Notes: generated from the letters alone by a model not told the origin. 64,000 nt of DNA from Microbacterium hydrocarbonoxydans (GCF_000956475.1 NZ_JYJB01000009.1:1-64000); one strand, 5' to 3'; counted from the first letter of the stretch, positions 16,224 to 25,360 are shown. Numbers and translations are program-made.

Positions 16224-17546
16224 ATGGGAAAGAACCTTGAGCGGCTCGGAAGGCTGCAGGCCAACCGCACGAGCATCGCGGTGATCGGTGTCCAGACTGG
16301 GCAAGTGGTGATGCAGACCGCTGCCCAGGCGGCCACCACCGAAGCGACCACAAGCATCCAGAAGGCCGCACGCACGGAAGGGTTCGGCGGCGAGTACGGG
16401 GTGACCGTCGCGGAAGCGCTTACCATCATCCGTGCCGATCTCGACAAGTTCGCCGACTATCAGGCCGCTGTGAGCACGGCCTTCGCGCAGGCGACCCAAG
16501 CACTCCAGGACACGGCGAACGGCGTGACCGGGCTCCCGGATGCGGGCCTCACGCCGGCGCAGCAGGAGACGATCGCCATCCATTCGGCGACGAACAGCCC
16601 TGTGCACGTTCAGCCCGGGGTGACGATGACTCCCGCCGAGGCCCAGCAGTACTACCTGGAGCAGGCAGCTGCAGCACAGGAGGAGCAGGCCGCCAAGCTG
16701 GCTGCAGCTCTCGACGCTCGGCTGCAGGAGATCATCGACGGGATGCCGACCTCGGACTACGACCCTCCGAAACCGCCGGAGGATCCGTCGGGTGACGACG
16801 AGACCGGAGGCGACGGGTCGGGAGACTACCCGGGAGTGACCGGTGGCACCGGGCCCGGAGGCTCGAACGACACCGGTGGTGGTGGCGGCGGTGGTGGCGG
16901 TTACGTCATCGGGCATCCCTCTGAGCCCCACCTCTTCGTCGATCCGCCTTACGATCCGGATGGTCACGACGATCCCGTGTACGACCCTCCCGTCCACGAC
17001 CCGCGATTCCCCCACCCCGACGACGACGGTACCGACGATCCGAACGTGGATGGAAACGTCGACGGTGAAGTTCCCGGTGTTCGCCCCGGGGGGAACGTCC
17101 CCAGCCCCGGCGGCAGCGGTGGAGGCGGCGCAGGAACGGTCGGCGGTGCTCTGGGCGGCCTCGCCGGAGGTGTCGGGCTCGCCGCCGGTGGCGCTGCTCT
17201 GGCTCGGCGCCTCAACGGTGGCGCGGGTCTGCTCGCGGGTGTAGGCGGAGTCGGAGGAGTCGGCGCCGGCGGTGTCGGTGGAGCCGGTGGAGCCGGCGGA
17301 GCCGGAGCATCAGGGGTCGTCGCCGCTCAGCCCGGCGGCGCGACCGGCGGACGAGGCGGCATGGTCGGCGGTGCAGCAGCCGGTGGTGGCGCTGGCGGCG
17401 GGCGCGGCAAGCGCAACCGTCGCCGCGGACAGGACCTGATGGCCTTCGAGGTCGAACCCGACGATGATGAGGCAGTGCCCGACATCGGTGAAGCCGGCGC
17501 CGCCGGCCGTTCGACCTCAGAGGGCCGCGAAGAGATCACCTGGTAA
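16224..17546 (+). CDS. Gly/Asp/Pro-rich PPE-like putative T7SS substrate
   Basis: A 440-residue protein with no signal peptide. The N-terminal 170 residues are predicted helical (including QQYYLEQAAAAQEEQAAKLA), suiting pairing with the small partner encoded 9 nt upstream. A disordered Asp/Pro/Gly-rich linker follows (about 180-300), then a Gly/Ala-rich hydrophobic stretch (about 300-395) with GGVGGVGAGGVGG repeats reminiscent of PE_PGRS tails. A basic patch (GKRNRRRG) and an acidic C-terminus end the protein. The composition is repetitive and the biochemical role is unknown. A strong terminator lies directly after it. Confidence 0.7.
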   Translation: MGKNLERLGRLQANRTSIAVIGVQTGQVVMQTAAQAATTEATTSIQKAARTEGFGGEYGVTVAEALTIIRADLDKFADYQAAVSTAFAQATQALQDTANGVTGLPDAGLTPAQQETIAIHSATNSPVHVQPGVTMTPAEAQQYYLEQAAAAQEEQAAKLAAALDARLQEIIDGMPTSDYDPPKPPEDPSGDDETGGDGSGDYPGVTGGTGPGGSNDTGGGGGGGGGYVIGHPSEPHLFVDPPYDPDGHDDPVYDPPVHDPRFPHPDDDGTDDPNVDGNVDGEVPGVRPGGNVPSPGGSGGGGAGTVGGALGGLAGGVGLAAGGAALARRLNGGAGLLAGVGGVGGVGAGGVGGAGGAGGAGASGVVAAQPGGATGGRGGMVGGAAAGGGAGGGRGKRNRRRGQDLMAFEVEPDDDEAVPDIGEAGAAGRSTSEGREEITW

Positions 17547-17563
17547 TCCGGTCGTCGATCGAG

Positions 17564-17597
17564 AAGCCGCTCGTCCGCATTGCGGGCGAGCGGCTTT
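17564..17597. terminator. Bidirectional hairpin terminator
   Basis: AAGCCGCTCG-T-CCGC-ATT-GCGG-G-CGAGCGGCTT followed by TTCG. It lies between convergent genes and has T-rich/A-rich flanks on both sides. Confidence 0.85.
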
Positions 17598-17618
17598 CGT
17601 CTGCCGTGGGGTCGGGGT

Positions 17619-19121
17619 TCAGACGGTGACGACGCGGATGACGCAGTCGCCGAGCTGCAGGACCATGCCGGGGAGCAGTCCGAACCGCTGATGCGGGGTC
17701 ATCGGACCGGATCGCCCGTCGGCGGTTCGCAGTGACGAGCCGTTGCCCGAGCCGAGGTCCTCGAACCACGTCTGCCCGTCGACGATGCCGAATCGGCCGT
17801 GCGTACGCGACACCGAGCGGTCGCCGTCGGGCACGGCGACCAGCGAGGCGTTCGGATGCTCTCCTTCAGGAAGCCGGGGAGCGCGTCCGATGTAGCCCAG
17901 GCCCAGGATCGGCGCCGTCGTGCCGTCCTGGAACTGCAGAGCGAGGACGGCGGGGGCGGGTGCGATAGCTTCGGCAGGCGGGCCCGCCTGCGCCGCCGCT
18001 GCCGCTTGTGCGTTCTCCTCGGCGAGGGCGGGCCCGGGCTGCGCAGCTCTGCGAAGGGGCGCATCGCCCGAGGACGCGGACGCGGGCTCCTTGTTCCCGC
18101 GAGCGGACACACGCTGGAACGCGAGTTCCGCGTCTCCTCCGAGCACCAGGACATCACCGGGGACCAGGAAGCACGGGACGTGCGGCGCGAGCTCGGTCAC
18201 GCTGCCGCCGAGGTGCCGGACAGACGCGCCGTTGGCGGAGCCGAGATCCTGCACCCAGAGCTGGTCGTCCTCGACGCCGAACGCCGCGTGGGTCCGCGAG
18301 AGCGAACGCGTGCCGTCGGGCACGCGGATCAGGATCGCGTCCGGAACCGACTCGGGAGCGCGTGGTGCTCGGCCGATGAACCCGAGGCCCGTCGCCTGGA
18401 TCACGGTTCCGTCAGCGAGCTGGAACACAGGAATTCCTCCTGCGTCTGCAGGAATCGAGGGAGCAGGAGCGGGCGCCTGAGTCTGCGCGACCGGGGCCTG
18501 CGCAGGCGGAATCGCGGTCGGCGCCTGCGTGATGACTCCCGGCGCCGGCGGGGGCGTGAGAGGCGTCTGCGTGATGACTCCGGGCTGGGCGGCGATGACG
18601 CTCGTCGACGAGTCGGCACCCGTCACCCGCGCCTCGAGGTCGAGTTCGCGACGCGCTCCGCCGGTCGCCGACTGCCGGGCCTTGCGCACGTCGATCATCC
18701 TGGCGCCGGCGAGACCGTCGAGAAGACCGGAGGCGGCGAGGCCCACGGGCAGCAGGACGGGGACGATGTGAGAGATCCCGAGCACGAGGCTGCGGAAGAA
18801 GAGGCCTCGGGCGCCGACGCTGATGTCGGCGTCCCTCTGCACCGTGCGGATGCCGCAGATCAGGTTCCCAGGGGTCGCTCCGGTGTGACCCTCCCACACC
18901 CAGCCGATCGCCCACAGCTCGATCACAGTGACGGCGAGCAGGACGAGGGAACCGGTCGTGAGCCAGACCAGGAGGCCGATGAGCGAGACGATCAGGATGT
19001 CGATCAGGTAGGCGCCGGCTCGCTGTCCGGCGGTCGCGCGTGCGGCGGGGGAGGCCGCCGCGCGCGGAGGCGTCGAGCGGGCCTGCGACCTCAGTGGAGC
19101 AGCCGGTGGAGAGATGGTCAC
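17619..19121 (-). CDS. RDD membrane protein with two FHA domains
   Basis: A 500-residue protein. Near residues 25-160 is an RDD domain (ATAGQRAGAYLIDILIVSLI and further hydrophobic helices). A Pro/Ala/Gln linker follows, then two FHA domains (about 240-340 and 400-500). Both keep GRAP, SRTH and S(A/G)NG motifs (DGTRSLSRTHAAF with DLGSANGAS; DGDRSVSRTHGRF with DLGSGNGSS), so both should bind phosphothreonine. The GTG at 19121 overlaps the stop of the EccD-like gene (GTGA). It could tether phosphorylated partners to the membrane machinery. Confidence 0.9.
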   Translation of the reverse strand: MTISPPAAPLRSQARSTPPRAAASPAARATAGQRAGAYLIDILIVSLIGLLVWLTTGSLVLLAVTVIELWAIGWVWEGHTGATPGNLICGIRTVQRDADISVGARGLFFRSLVLGISHIVPVLLPVGLAASGLLDGLAGARMIDVRKARQSATGGARRELDLEARVTGADSSTSVIAAQPGVITQTPLTPPPAPGVITQAPTAIPPAQAPVAQTQAPAPAPSIPADAGGIPVFQLADGTVIQATGLGFIGRAPRAPESVPDAILIRVPDGTRSLSRTHAAFGVEDDQLWVQDLGSANGASVRHLGGSVTELAPHVPCFLVPGDVLVLGGDAELAFQRVSARGNKEPASASSGDAPLRRAAQPGPALAEENAQAAAAAQAGPPAEAIAPAPAVLALQFQDGTTAPILGLGYIGRAPRLPEGEHPNASLVAVPDGDRSVSRTHGRFGIVDGQTWFEDLGSGNGSSLRTADGRSGPMTPHQRFGLLPGMVLQLGDCVIRVVTV

Positions 19122-20446
19122 GAGAAGACCTCCAGAATCTGTCCGGCGATCCCGGAGCCGTACAGCAGCGCCGCCGGCGCCAGCGCGAGGAGTATTCCTT
19201 CGACGATGTCGCCGGTGCGTGACCAGCCGAGTGAACGCCAATCACGCGAGAGCGGCACGGTGAGGCATCCGACAACGGCACCGGCGAGCATGAGGATGAG
19301 GGCGACGAGCAGGGGGCTGAGCTGCAGCGACATGATCAGGGCGGCGGCAGCGATCGCCGTGATGAGGGCGCCCGTCACGAGTGCGGCCGCACGCGCGAGC
19401 CCATTGCGGAGCATCCTCGAGGTGAGCAGGAAGTAGCAGCCTGCGCCCAGGGTTCCGCCGAGCACGCACCAGGTCTCGATGGAGTGCCCGGTCGCGGAGG
19501 TCACGGTGTACAGGGCCGAGAGCAGCGCGAGTGCGCATGCCGAGATGATCCCCGCCTCCGAGCGCCTGCGAGCGAGCAGGAACTGCCGCTCGGCCTCCTC
19601 GGCATGCACGGGAGAGGGCTCGACCGGGGCCTCGAAACGAAGGCCCTGCGCATCGCGGATCACGAAGGGGATGTCGATGAGATCGTGCGCGTCGACATCG
19701 AGGGCGGCGGCACGGATGTAATGGAACACCGGCACGGCGCAGGCGAGCTGCACCGCGGTGATGGCAGCGGCCGGCACCCCGGCCAGGAACGCCGCGGTGT
19801 CGACGACCGCGACGACGGCCCACAACACGGCGATCACCGCCGTGGTCGACGCCGGGACGGAGCCGGTCACCCTCGCCTGAGCGTGCCGGACGCATGCGAT
19901 GGTGGCGCCTGCGACGGCGCCAGCCGCCATCATCCCTCCGGCGTCGCGGAAGGTCGCGAGCGCCACCGCACCCGCCGCGCAGCCGAGGAAGGGAGCGACG
20001 AACGCGACATAGGTGGTCGCATCCGTCACGGGCTGGGCGAGCAGAGCGAGCGCGGCCGTCAGGAGCAGCACCGAAGATGCCGACACGATCAGCGGAGCGG
20101 GTTCGATCACGGCGCAGCCGACGAGCACGGAGGTGATCACAAGGAGCAGTGCGAGCAGCAGCGGATGCTGCCGGGGCGAGGAGGGAGCGGCGCTCTTCGA
20201 CGTCGGGTCTGTGCGCAGGCCGGCCTGGGTGCGGTCGAAGAGCCAGATCACCCCGCCGTCGCCCGGGCTGACAGACACCTCGCTGTCGGGGTCGATGGCC
20301 GCGCCGGAGGTGGTGATGCCGACGTAGCGCCGCAGATCGACTCCGCCTACCGCGAGCAGCTCCGACACGGTCGAATCGGCGGCGACGACCAGATCGTGCC
20401 GACCGTGCGCGTCCGCGACGGTGAGGCGAATCGTCTTCGCTGACAT
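19118..20446 (-). CDS. EccD-like type VII secretion membrane protein (second copy)
   Basis: A 442-residue protein. The N-terminal ubiquitin-like domain (about 1-85, KTIRLTVADAHGRHDLVV to DGGVIWLFDRT) is followed by about ten or eleven membrane helices beginning near residue 108 (PLLLALLLVITSVLVGCAVI). The architecture is that of EccD, but the sequence differs clearly from the copy at 5862. ATG 20446 was chosen because it follows GAGGGGCGGGG and the fold starts there. It is transcribed divergently from eccC and coupled to the RDD-FHA gene. A heterodimeric EccD pair is a reasonable inference. Confidence 0.85.
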   Translation of the reverse strand: MSAKTIRLTVADAHGRHDLVVAADSTVSELLAVGGVDLRRYVGITTSGAAIDPDSEVSVSPGDGGVIWLFDRTQAGLRTDPTSKSAAPSSPRQHPLLLALLLVITSVLVGCAVIEPAPLIVSASSVLLLTAALALLAQPVTDATTYVAFVAPFLGCAAGAVALATFRDAGGMMAAGAVAGATIACVRHAQARVTGSVPASTTAVIAVLWAVVAVVDTAAFLAGVPAAAITAVQLACAVPVFHYIRAAALDVDAHDLIDIPFVIRDAQGLRFEAPVEPSPVHAEEAERQFLLARRRSEAGIISACALALLSALYTVTSATGHSIETWCVLGGTLGAGCYFLLTSRMLRNGLARAAALVTGALITAIAAAALIMSLQLSPLLVALILMLAGAVVGCLTVPLSRDWRSLGWSRTGDIVEGILLALAPAALLYGSGIAGQILEVFS

Positions 20447-20531
20447 CCCCGCCCCTCGAAGTTCCGCAGCTCCGATGCCGGTTCGTCGCGGCATCCTGAC
20501 ACAATAGTAGGCGACTCGAGGAGGGCCAGTC
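20447..20531. promoter_or_regulatory. Divergent promoter region between the EccD-like and eccC genes
   Basis: ACAATAGTAGG near 20500-20512 offers a -10-like box on both strands (TACTAT on the minus strand). No copy of the GGGGA...CCCATGG element is seen here. Confidence 0.4.
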
Positions 20532-23500
20532 GTGAGCATCACCAGCAATCGCCGTGCACCGAAACCGCCGGCAGGCGGGCAGCTGACCCTGCAGCAGGCG
20601 CCAGAGCTCCCGAAGCCCGAGGGTGCGTCGAACACCCTCATGATGGCGCTTCCGATGGTCGGCAGCCTGGGATCCGTCGCGGTGCTCTCGCTGACCCAGG
20701 GAGGCGACTCGACGCGCACCTACATCATGGGCGGGCTGTTCCTGTTCATGGCGCTGTCGATGGTCGGCGGCCAGATGTGGCGGCAGAAGTCGCAGCACTC
20801 GGCGAATGTCGAGAACACCCGCCGCGAGTATCTCGCGTATCTCGCCGAGACCCGCGAGGCTGTGCGCGAGGTCGCCGCACGGCAGCGCAGGTACGAGGAA
20901 TGGATCCTGCCCGCGCCCGAGTCGCTGCCCTTCATCGTCGAGGACGGCTCCCGCGTCTGGGAGCGCCCGGTCGGAGACCCGCAGTTCCTCGTCACGCGCG
21001 TGGGCACTGCCACGCAGCCGCTCGCGATGACCCTCGACGAGGCGCCCATCCCGCCGCTGGCGCAGCTGGACCCCGTGAGCGCCTCGGCGGCGCACCGGTT
21101 CGTGCTCACGCACGATCAGGTGCCCGACCTCCCCTTCGGTCTCAACATCGGCACGTGCGCCCGCCTCGAGCTCGTGGGTGATGTGACCCGTGCCCGTGGC
21201 CTGGCCAGGTCCATGATCGCGCACCTGGTGACATTCGCGGCCCCCGAGGATCTGCATATCGCCGTGGTCGCGTCGGGCGTGGAGCTGCCGTACTGGGAAT
21301 GGATCAAGTGGCTTCCGCACGCGCAGTCCGAGAGCAGGACGGATGCCGTCGGCGGCGCCCGTCGCATCGGCTCGTCGTGGGCCGAGGTCGAGCCGCTCAT
21401 CGCGGACATCCGGTCGCGGGGGCCCGTGAGCGGTCGCGGCGGGGGAGCCGTGCCGCACGTCGTCGTCATCACCGACGGAGTGGATCTGCCTCCCGGGAGC
21501 ATGCTCGCCGAAGACGGCGGGGTCGACGGCGTCACCGTCATCGACATCGCGCGCGAGTGGGACCAGCTCGCCGATCCGCTCACGATCCGGCTCATCCTCG
21601 AGGGCGAGGAGGGATCGAAGCTCACCGTCGCCCGTCGCGGAGCCGGCGCCGTCTCGGCATCCGCCGACTTCCTCGGCATCGCATCGGCCGAGGCCGTCGC
21701 CCGCCGCCTCACGGGCCTGGGTGAGAGCGCGCAGGATGAGGACGCCGCGGGAGGCGCGCGCACGATCAGCGCGGAGCTGACCGACCTGCTCGGCCTGCCC
21801 GACGTGCGCGACTTCGACCCCGAGCTGGCGTGGAAGCCGCGCTCGGCCAGAGACCGGCTCCGGGTGCCGATCGGACTCACCACGACCGGTCAGCCCATGA
21901 TCCTCGACATCAAGGAATCGGCGCAGCAGGGTATGGGCCCGCACGGCATGCTCATCGGCGCCACCGGCTCGGGAAAATCCGAGGTGCTGCGCACGCTCGT
22001 GCTCTCGCTGGCGATGACCCATTCCTCCGAGGCGCTGAACTTCGTGCTGATCGACTTCAAGGGTGGTGCGACCTTCGCCGGCATGGCCGACATGCCGCAT
22101 GTGTCCGCGGTCATCACGAACCTCGGCGACGATCTCACGCTCGTCGACCGCATGCAGGACGCGATCCAGGGCGAGATGACGCGGCGGCAGGAGCTGCTGC
22201 GCGATGCCGGCAACTTCGCCAATGTGACGGACTACGAGACCGCGCGCAAGGGAGGGCGCACCGACCTCAAGCCGCTGCCCGCGCTGCTGATCGTCGCCGA
22301 CGAGTTCTCCGAGCTGCTTTCGGCCAAGCCGGACTTCACCGAGCTGTTCGTCGCGATCGGCCGCCTCGGGCGCTCGCTGCAGGTGCACCTGCTGCTGTCC
22401 ACGCAGCGTCTCGAAGAGGGCAAGCTCCGCGGGCTCGACTCGCACCTGTCGTACCGGATCGGCCTGAAGACCTTCTCCGGCGCCGACTCCCGCGCGGTCA
22501 TCGGCGTCCCCGACGCGTTCACGCTCCCCGGCGGCGGTGGCCACGGCATCCTGAAATCCGATGCCGAGACGCTCACGCAGTTCCGTGCGGCCTACGTCTC
22601 GGCCCCGCCCAAGACGCGACGTCGCAAGCCCGGTGCGGCCCCGGAGTCCGCAGAGACCGGGCAGCCGATCCGCGCCATCGAGGCGCGCGCGTTCACGGCA
22701 GCCCCCGTGCTCGCGCAGGAGAATGCGGAAGAGCAGGCGCCCGAGCAGGGCTTCGCCGGCGCCGAGCCGCAGGAGAAGCGCGTCACCTTCGACATCGCCG
22801 TGTCGCTCATGAAGGGCCGGAGCATGCCCGCGCACCAGGTGTGGCTGCCCCCGCTCGATGTGCCCTCCACCTTCGACGAGCTGCTCGGCGACCTGGTGGA
22901 GGACCCGCAGCTCGGGCTCATCTCCCCGCGCTGGCGCCAGGCCGGCCCGCTCACCATTCCGCTCGGCATCGTCGACCGCCCGCTCGAGCAGCGCCGCGAC
23001 AGCCTCGTGATGAGCCTGACCGGTGCCGGCGGCCACCTGGCTATCGTCGGCGGTGCGCGCAGCGGCAAGAGCACGCTCGCGCGCAGCGTTCTGACGGGCA
23101 TCGCGCTGACTCACACGCCGCAGGAGGTGCAGTTCTACGTCATGGACTTCGGCGGCGGCACGTTCGTGCCGTTCTCGAAGATGGCGCACGTCGCGGGCGT
23201 CGCTGGCCGCAACCAGCCCGACGTGCTCCGGCGCATGTTCCAGGAGGTCGTGGGCATCGTCAATGCCCGCGAGCGCTATTTCACGGCGAACGCGATCGAT
23301 TCGATCGAGACCTACCGTCGGCTGCGTGCTCAGGGCCGGGCTGACGACGGCTACGGCGACGTGTTCCTCGTGATCGACGGCTGGCCGACGATCCGCGCCG
23401 AATTCGACGACATGGAGTTCGAGATCCAGGCGCTCGCGGGCCGGGCGCTCACGTTCGGCGTGCACCTGATCGCGACCACGACGCGCTGGATGGACTTCCG

Positions 23501-24524
23501 AACCGCCATCCGTGACACCTTCGGATCCAAACTCGAGCTGCGCCTGGGTGACACCAGCGACTCGGAGATCGACCGCAAGGTGGCGGCGAACGTGCCGATC
23601 GGTCGCCCGGGGCGCGGTCTCGCGCCGTCGAAGCACCACATGCTGACCGCGCTGCCCCGCGTAGACGGCTCGGGCGACCCCGAGACGCTCAGCGAGGGCG
23701 TAGAGCACCTGATCGAGCGCGTGAACGCCGCATGGAAGGGCCCGCGCGGACCCAAGCTGCGTCTGCTGCCCGAGATGCTCGAGCTGTCGCAGCTGCAGCA
23801 GCTGGCTGCCGGCACCCCCTTGCAGAACCAGGTTCTGCTCGGAGTCGACGAAGCAGAGCTCGCTCCCAGCGCGTTCGACGTGCGCCGCAACCCGCACCTC
23901 TACCTGTTCGGCGACAGCCAGTCCGGCAAGTCGAGCTTCCTGCGCACGTTCGCCCGTGAGGTGATGCGCACGACCACGCCGAAGACCGCCCAGCTCTTCG
24001 TGGTGGACTACCGGCGCGCGCTGCTGTCCGAGATCCCCGACGAGTATCTTGCCGGCTACTACACCACGGCGCAGCAGGTGTCGGAGGAGCTGTCGGGGCT
24101 GGCGGAGTACCTGCGCAGTCGTCTGCCGGGGCCGGACATCACGCCGCAGCAGCTGCGCGATCGTTCCTGGTGGTCGGGCGCCGAGGTCTACGTCCTCGTC
24201 GACGACTACGACCTCGTCAACACCCAGTCCGGAAATCCCATCGCCGTGCTGCAGCCGCTTCTCGCCCAGGCCGCGGACGTCGGTCTGCACCTGGTGCTCG
24301 CCCGCCGTTCCGGCGGGGCGTCGCGTGCGACCTTCGAGCCCGTCATGCAGACCCTGCGGGATCTGGCGACACCCGGCATCCTGCTGTCTGGCAGCCCCGA
24401 CGAAGGCCCGCTGATCGGCAACGTCAAGGCGACGCCGGCCATCCCCGGGCGCGCGAAGGTGATCACGCGCGAGCGCGGAGTGCAGACCATGCAGCTCGCG
24501 TACGCACCGTCGTCGCATCTCTGA
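20532..24524 (+). CDS. eccC: EccC type VII secretion ATPase (FtsK/SpoIIIE family, three ATPase domains)
   Basis: A 1330-residue single polypeptide corresponding to EccCa plus EccCb. Two membrane helices (about 36-80) and a DUF-type domain precede three FtsK/SpoIIIE ATPase domains. Walker A motifs are GATGSGKSE (about 476), GGARSGKST (about 840) and GDSQSGKSS (about 1127); Walker B motifs are LLIVADEFSE, VFLVIDGWPT and VYVLVDDYDL. All three look nucleotide-binding competent. A Pro/Ala/Glu linker joins domains 1 and 2. EccC recognises substrates and powers export. The GTG start follows GAGGAGGG. The Esx pair lies immediately downstream, but with its own promoter. Confidence 0.97.
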   Translation: MSITSNRRAPKPPAGGQLTLQQAPELPKPEGASNTLMMALPMVGSLGSVAVLSLTQGGDSTRTYIMGGLFLFMALSMVGGQMWRQKSQHSANVENTRREYLAYLAETREAVREVAARQRRYEEWILPAPESLPFIVEDGSRVWERPVGDPQFLVTRVGTATQPLAMTLDEAPIPPLAQLDPVSASAAHRFVLTHDQVPDLPFGLNIGTCARLELVGDVTRARGLARSMIAHLVTFAAPEDLHIAVVASGVELPYWEWIKWLPHAQSESRTDAVGGARRIGSSWAEVEPLIADIRSRGPVSGRGGGAVPHVVVITDGVDLPPGSMLAEDGGVDGVTVIDIAREWDQLADPLTIRLILEGEEGSKLTVARRGAGAVSASADFLGIASAEAVARRLTGLGESAQDEDAAGGARTISAELTDLLGLPDVRDFDPELAWKPRSARDRLRVPIGLTTTGQPMILDIKESAQQGMGPHGMLIGATGSGKSEVLRTLVLSLAMTHSSEALNFVLIDFKGGATFAGMADMPHVSAVITNLGDDLTLVDRMQDAIQGEMTRRQELLRDAGNFANVTDYETARKGGRTDLKPLPALLIVADEFSELLSAKPDFTELFVAIGRLGRSLQVHLLLSTQRLEEGKLRGLDSHLSYRIGLKTFSGADSRAVIGVPDAFTLPGGGGHGILKSDAETLTQFRAAYVSAPPKTRRRKPGAAPESAETGQPIRAIEARAFTAAPVLAQENAEEQAPEQGFAGAEPQEKRVTFDIAVSLMKGRSMPAHQVWLPPLDVPSTFDELLGDLVEDPQLGLISPRWRQAGPLTIPLGIVDRPLEQRRDSLVMSLTGAGGHLAIVGGARSGKSTLARSVLTGIALTHTPQEVQFYVMDFGGGTFVPFSKMAHVAGVAGRNQPDVLRRMFQEVVGIVNARERYFTANAIDSIETYRRLRAQGRADDGYGDVFLVIDGWPTIRAEFDDMEFEIQALAGRALTFGVHLIATTTRWMDFRTAIRDTFGSKLELRLGDTSDSEIDRKVAANVPIGRPGRGLAPSKHHMLTALPRVDGSGDPETLSEGVEHLIERVNAAWKGPRGPKLRLLPEMLELSQLQQLAAGTPLQNQVLLGVDEAELAPSAFDVRRNPHLYLFGDSQSGKSSFLRTFAREVMRTTTPKTAQLFVVDYRRALLSEIPDEYLAGYYTTAQQVSEELSGLAEYLRSRLPGPDITPQQLRDRSWWSGAEVYVLVDDYDLVNTQSGNPIAVLQPLLAQAADVGLHLVLARRSGGASRATFEPVMQTLRDLATPGILLSGSPDEGPLIGNVKATPAIPGRAKVITRERGVQTMQLAYAPSSHL

Positions 24525-24529
24525 GCAGG

Positions 24530-24585
24530 TGGGGACAAGGTGGGCAGAGCTACCCATGGGCATCGTGACACACGACCCGTAAGGT
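24530..24585 (+). promoter_or_regulatory. Shared T7SS promoter element, copy C
   Basis: GGTGGGGACAAGGTGGGCAG then AGCTACCCATGGGCATC; a TAAGGT -10-like box lies at 24580-24585, 24 nt after the ATGGG. AGCTACCCATGG is identical between copies B and C, and ATGGGCATC is shared by copies A and C. Confidence 0.6.
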
Positions 24586-24614
24586 GTTATTTGTCGCCGG
24601 GCATCGGCGTCACG

Positions 24615-24653
24615 GCCCCTCCCGGGGCTGAACCACTCGGGGCGAAAACGCCC
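24615..24653 (+). promoter_or_regulatory. Two hairpins in the esx 5' leader
   Basis: GCCCC-TCCC-GGGGC (24615-24628) and GGGCG-AAAA-CGCCC (24640-24653) lie between the probable transcription start and the GTG start. They might stabilise the abundant esx mRNA or control its translation. Confidence 0.4.
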
Positions 24654-24672
24654 TTATGACCAGGAGGTGACC

Positions 24673-24984
24673 GTGGCCGGAGAAGTTTCCGCAGCGGATG
24701 GTGCCCTGCAGCGGGGTGCCAGTATCGTCAACAGCTCGAAGACGGACATCATCGGTGAACTGAACGCGATTCAGAACCAGCTGTCCGGCATCGGCTCGTC
24801 GTGGGCAGGCTCGGGGGCCGCCGCCTTCCAGCAGACGTTCCAGGCGTGGCAGGAGAAGTCGCGCAAGATCACGAACGCGCTCGACGGGTTCGAGCAGAAC
24901 CTGCGCGACTCGCAGTCGACCTACACGGCGACCGACGACGACTCGGCGCAGGCGCAGAACAAGTTCATGGGCCGTCTCGGCTGA
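24673..24984 (+). CDS. WXG100 protein (EsxB-like)
   Basis: A 103-residue helical hairpin protein. SSWAGSGAAAFQQTF carries the WxG turn near residue 45, and STYTATDDDS carries YTATD, the YxxxD export signal, after the second helix. Such proteins leave the cell as helical dimers through EccC. GTG 24673 sits 5 nt after AGGAGG; a GTG at 24667 overlaps that site and is less likely. The partner at 25004 follows after 19 nt. Because it has the export signal, this is the CFP-10/EsxB-like member of the pair. Confidence 0.92.
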   Translation: MAGEVSAADGALQRGASIVNSSKTDIIGELNAIQNQLSGIGSSWAGSGAAAFQQTFQAWQEKSRKITNALDGFEQNLRDSQSTYTATDDDSAQAQNKFMGRLG

Positions 24985-25003
24985 GACCGGAGGGATAGAC
25001 ATC

Positions 25004-25294
25004 ATGGGTGGTAACGGCTACAAGATGCAGTTCGGCGCCGTCGACACGGCGGGTACCGACCTCGTCGCCGGCGCAGGCAAGATCGAGAACAAGCTCAACG
25101 AGATGGAGAACGCGCTCAAGCCTCTCCAGGCCGACTGGACCGGTGAGGCCTCCGAGGCCTACATCCAGGCCAAGGCGCAGTGGAACTCGGCGATCAGCGA
25201 GATGAAGGTGCTCCTCAGCGACATCGGACGCCAGGTCTCGCAGGACTCGGCCGACGCGCAGTCGACGGAGACCCGCAACCGCAACCGCTGGTGA
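25004..25294 (+). CDS. WXG100 protein (EsxA-like)
   Basis: A 96-residue WXG100 protein with ADWTGEASEAYIQAKAQW at the inter-helix turn. It lacks a C-terminal YxxxD/E, as is usual for the ESAT-6-like partner, and ends in an Asn/Arg-rich tail (TRNRNRW). It is predicted to dimerise with the protein encoded just upstream and to be co-secreted. A good ribosome site (GGAGG) precedes ATG 25004. A strong terminator follows. Confidence 0.93.
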   Translation: MGGNGYKMQFGAVDTAGTDLVAGAGKIENKLNEMENALKPLQADWTGEASEAYIQAKAQWNSAISEMKVLLSDIGRQVSQDSADAQSTETRNRNRW

Positions 25295-25322
25295 CCTTGA
25301 GTCGCTGACGCGGTCAGTCTCT

Positions 25323-25360
25323 GAACCGGCTGTCATCCCGAACGGGATGGCAGCCGGTTC
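25323..25360 (+). terminator. Rho-independent terminator of the esx operon
   Basis: GAACCGGCTG-t-CATCCCG-AA-CGGGATG-g-CAGCCGGTTC, a 17-bp stem with one internal mismatch, followed by TCGCTTTCTC. It closes region 1. Confidence 0.9.

Noticed and set aside
19242..24563. A very long minus-strand open frame opposite eccC
   Set aside because: Long antisense frames are common in GC-rich coding DNA; this one is Arg/Gly/His-rich, has no domain pattern, and eccC on the plus strand is unmistakable.
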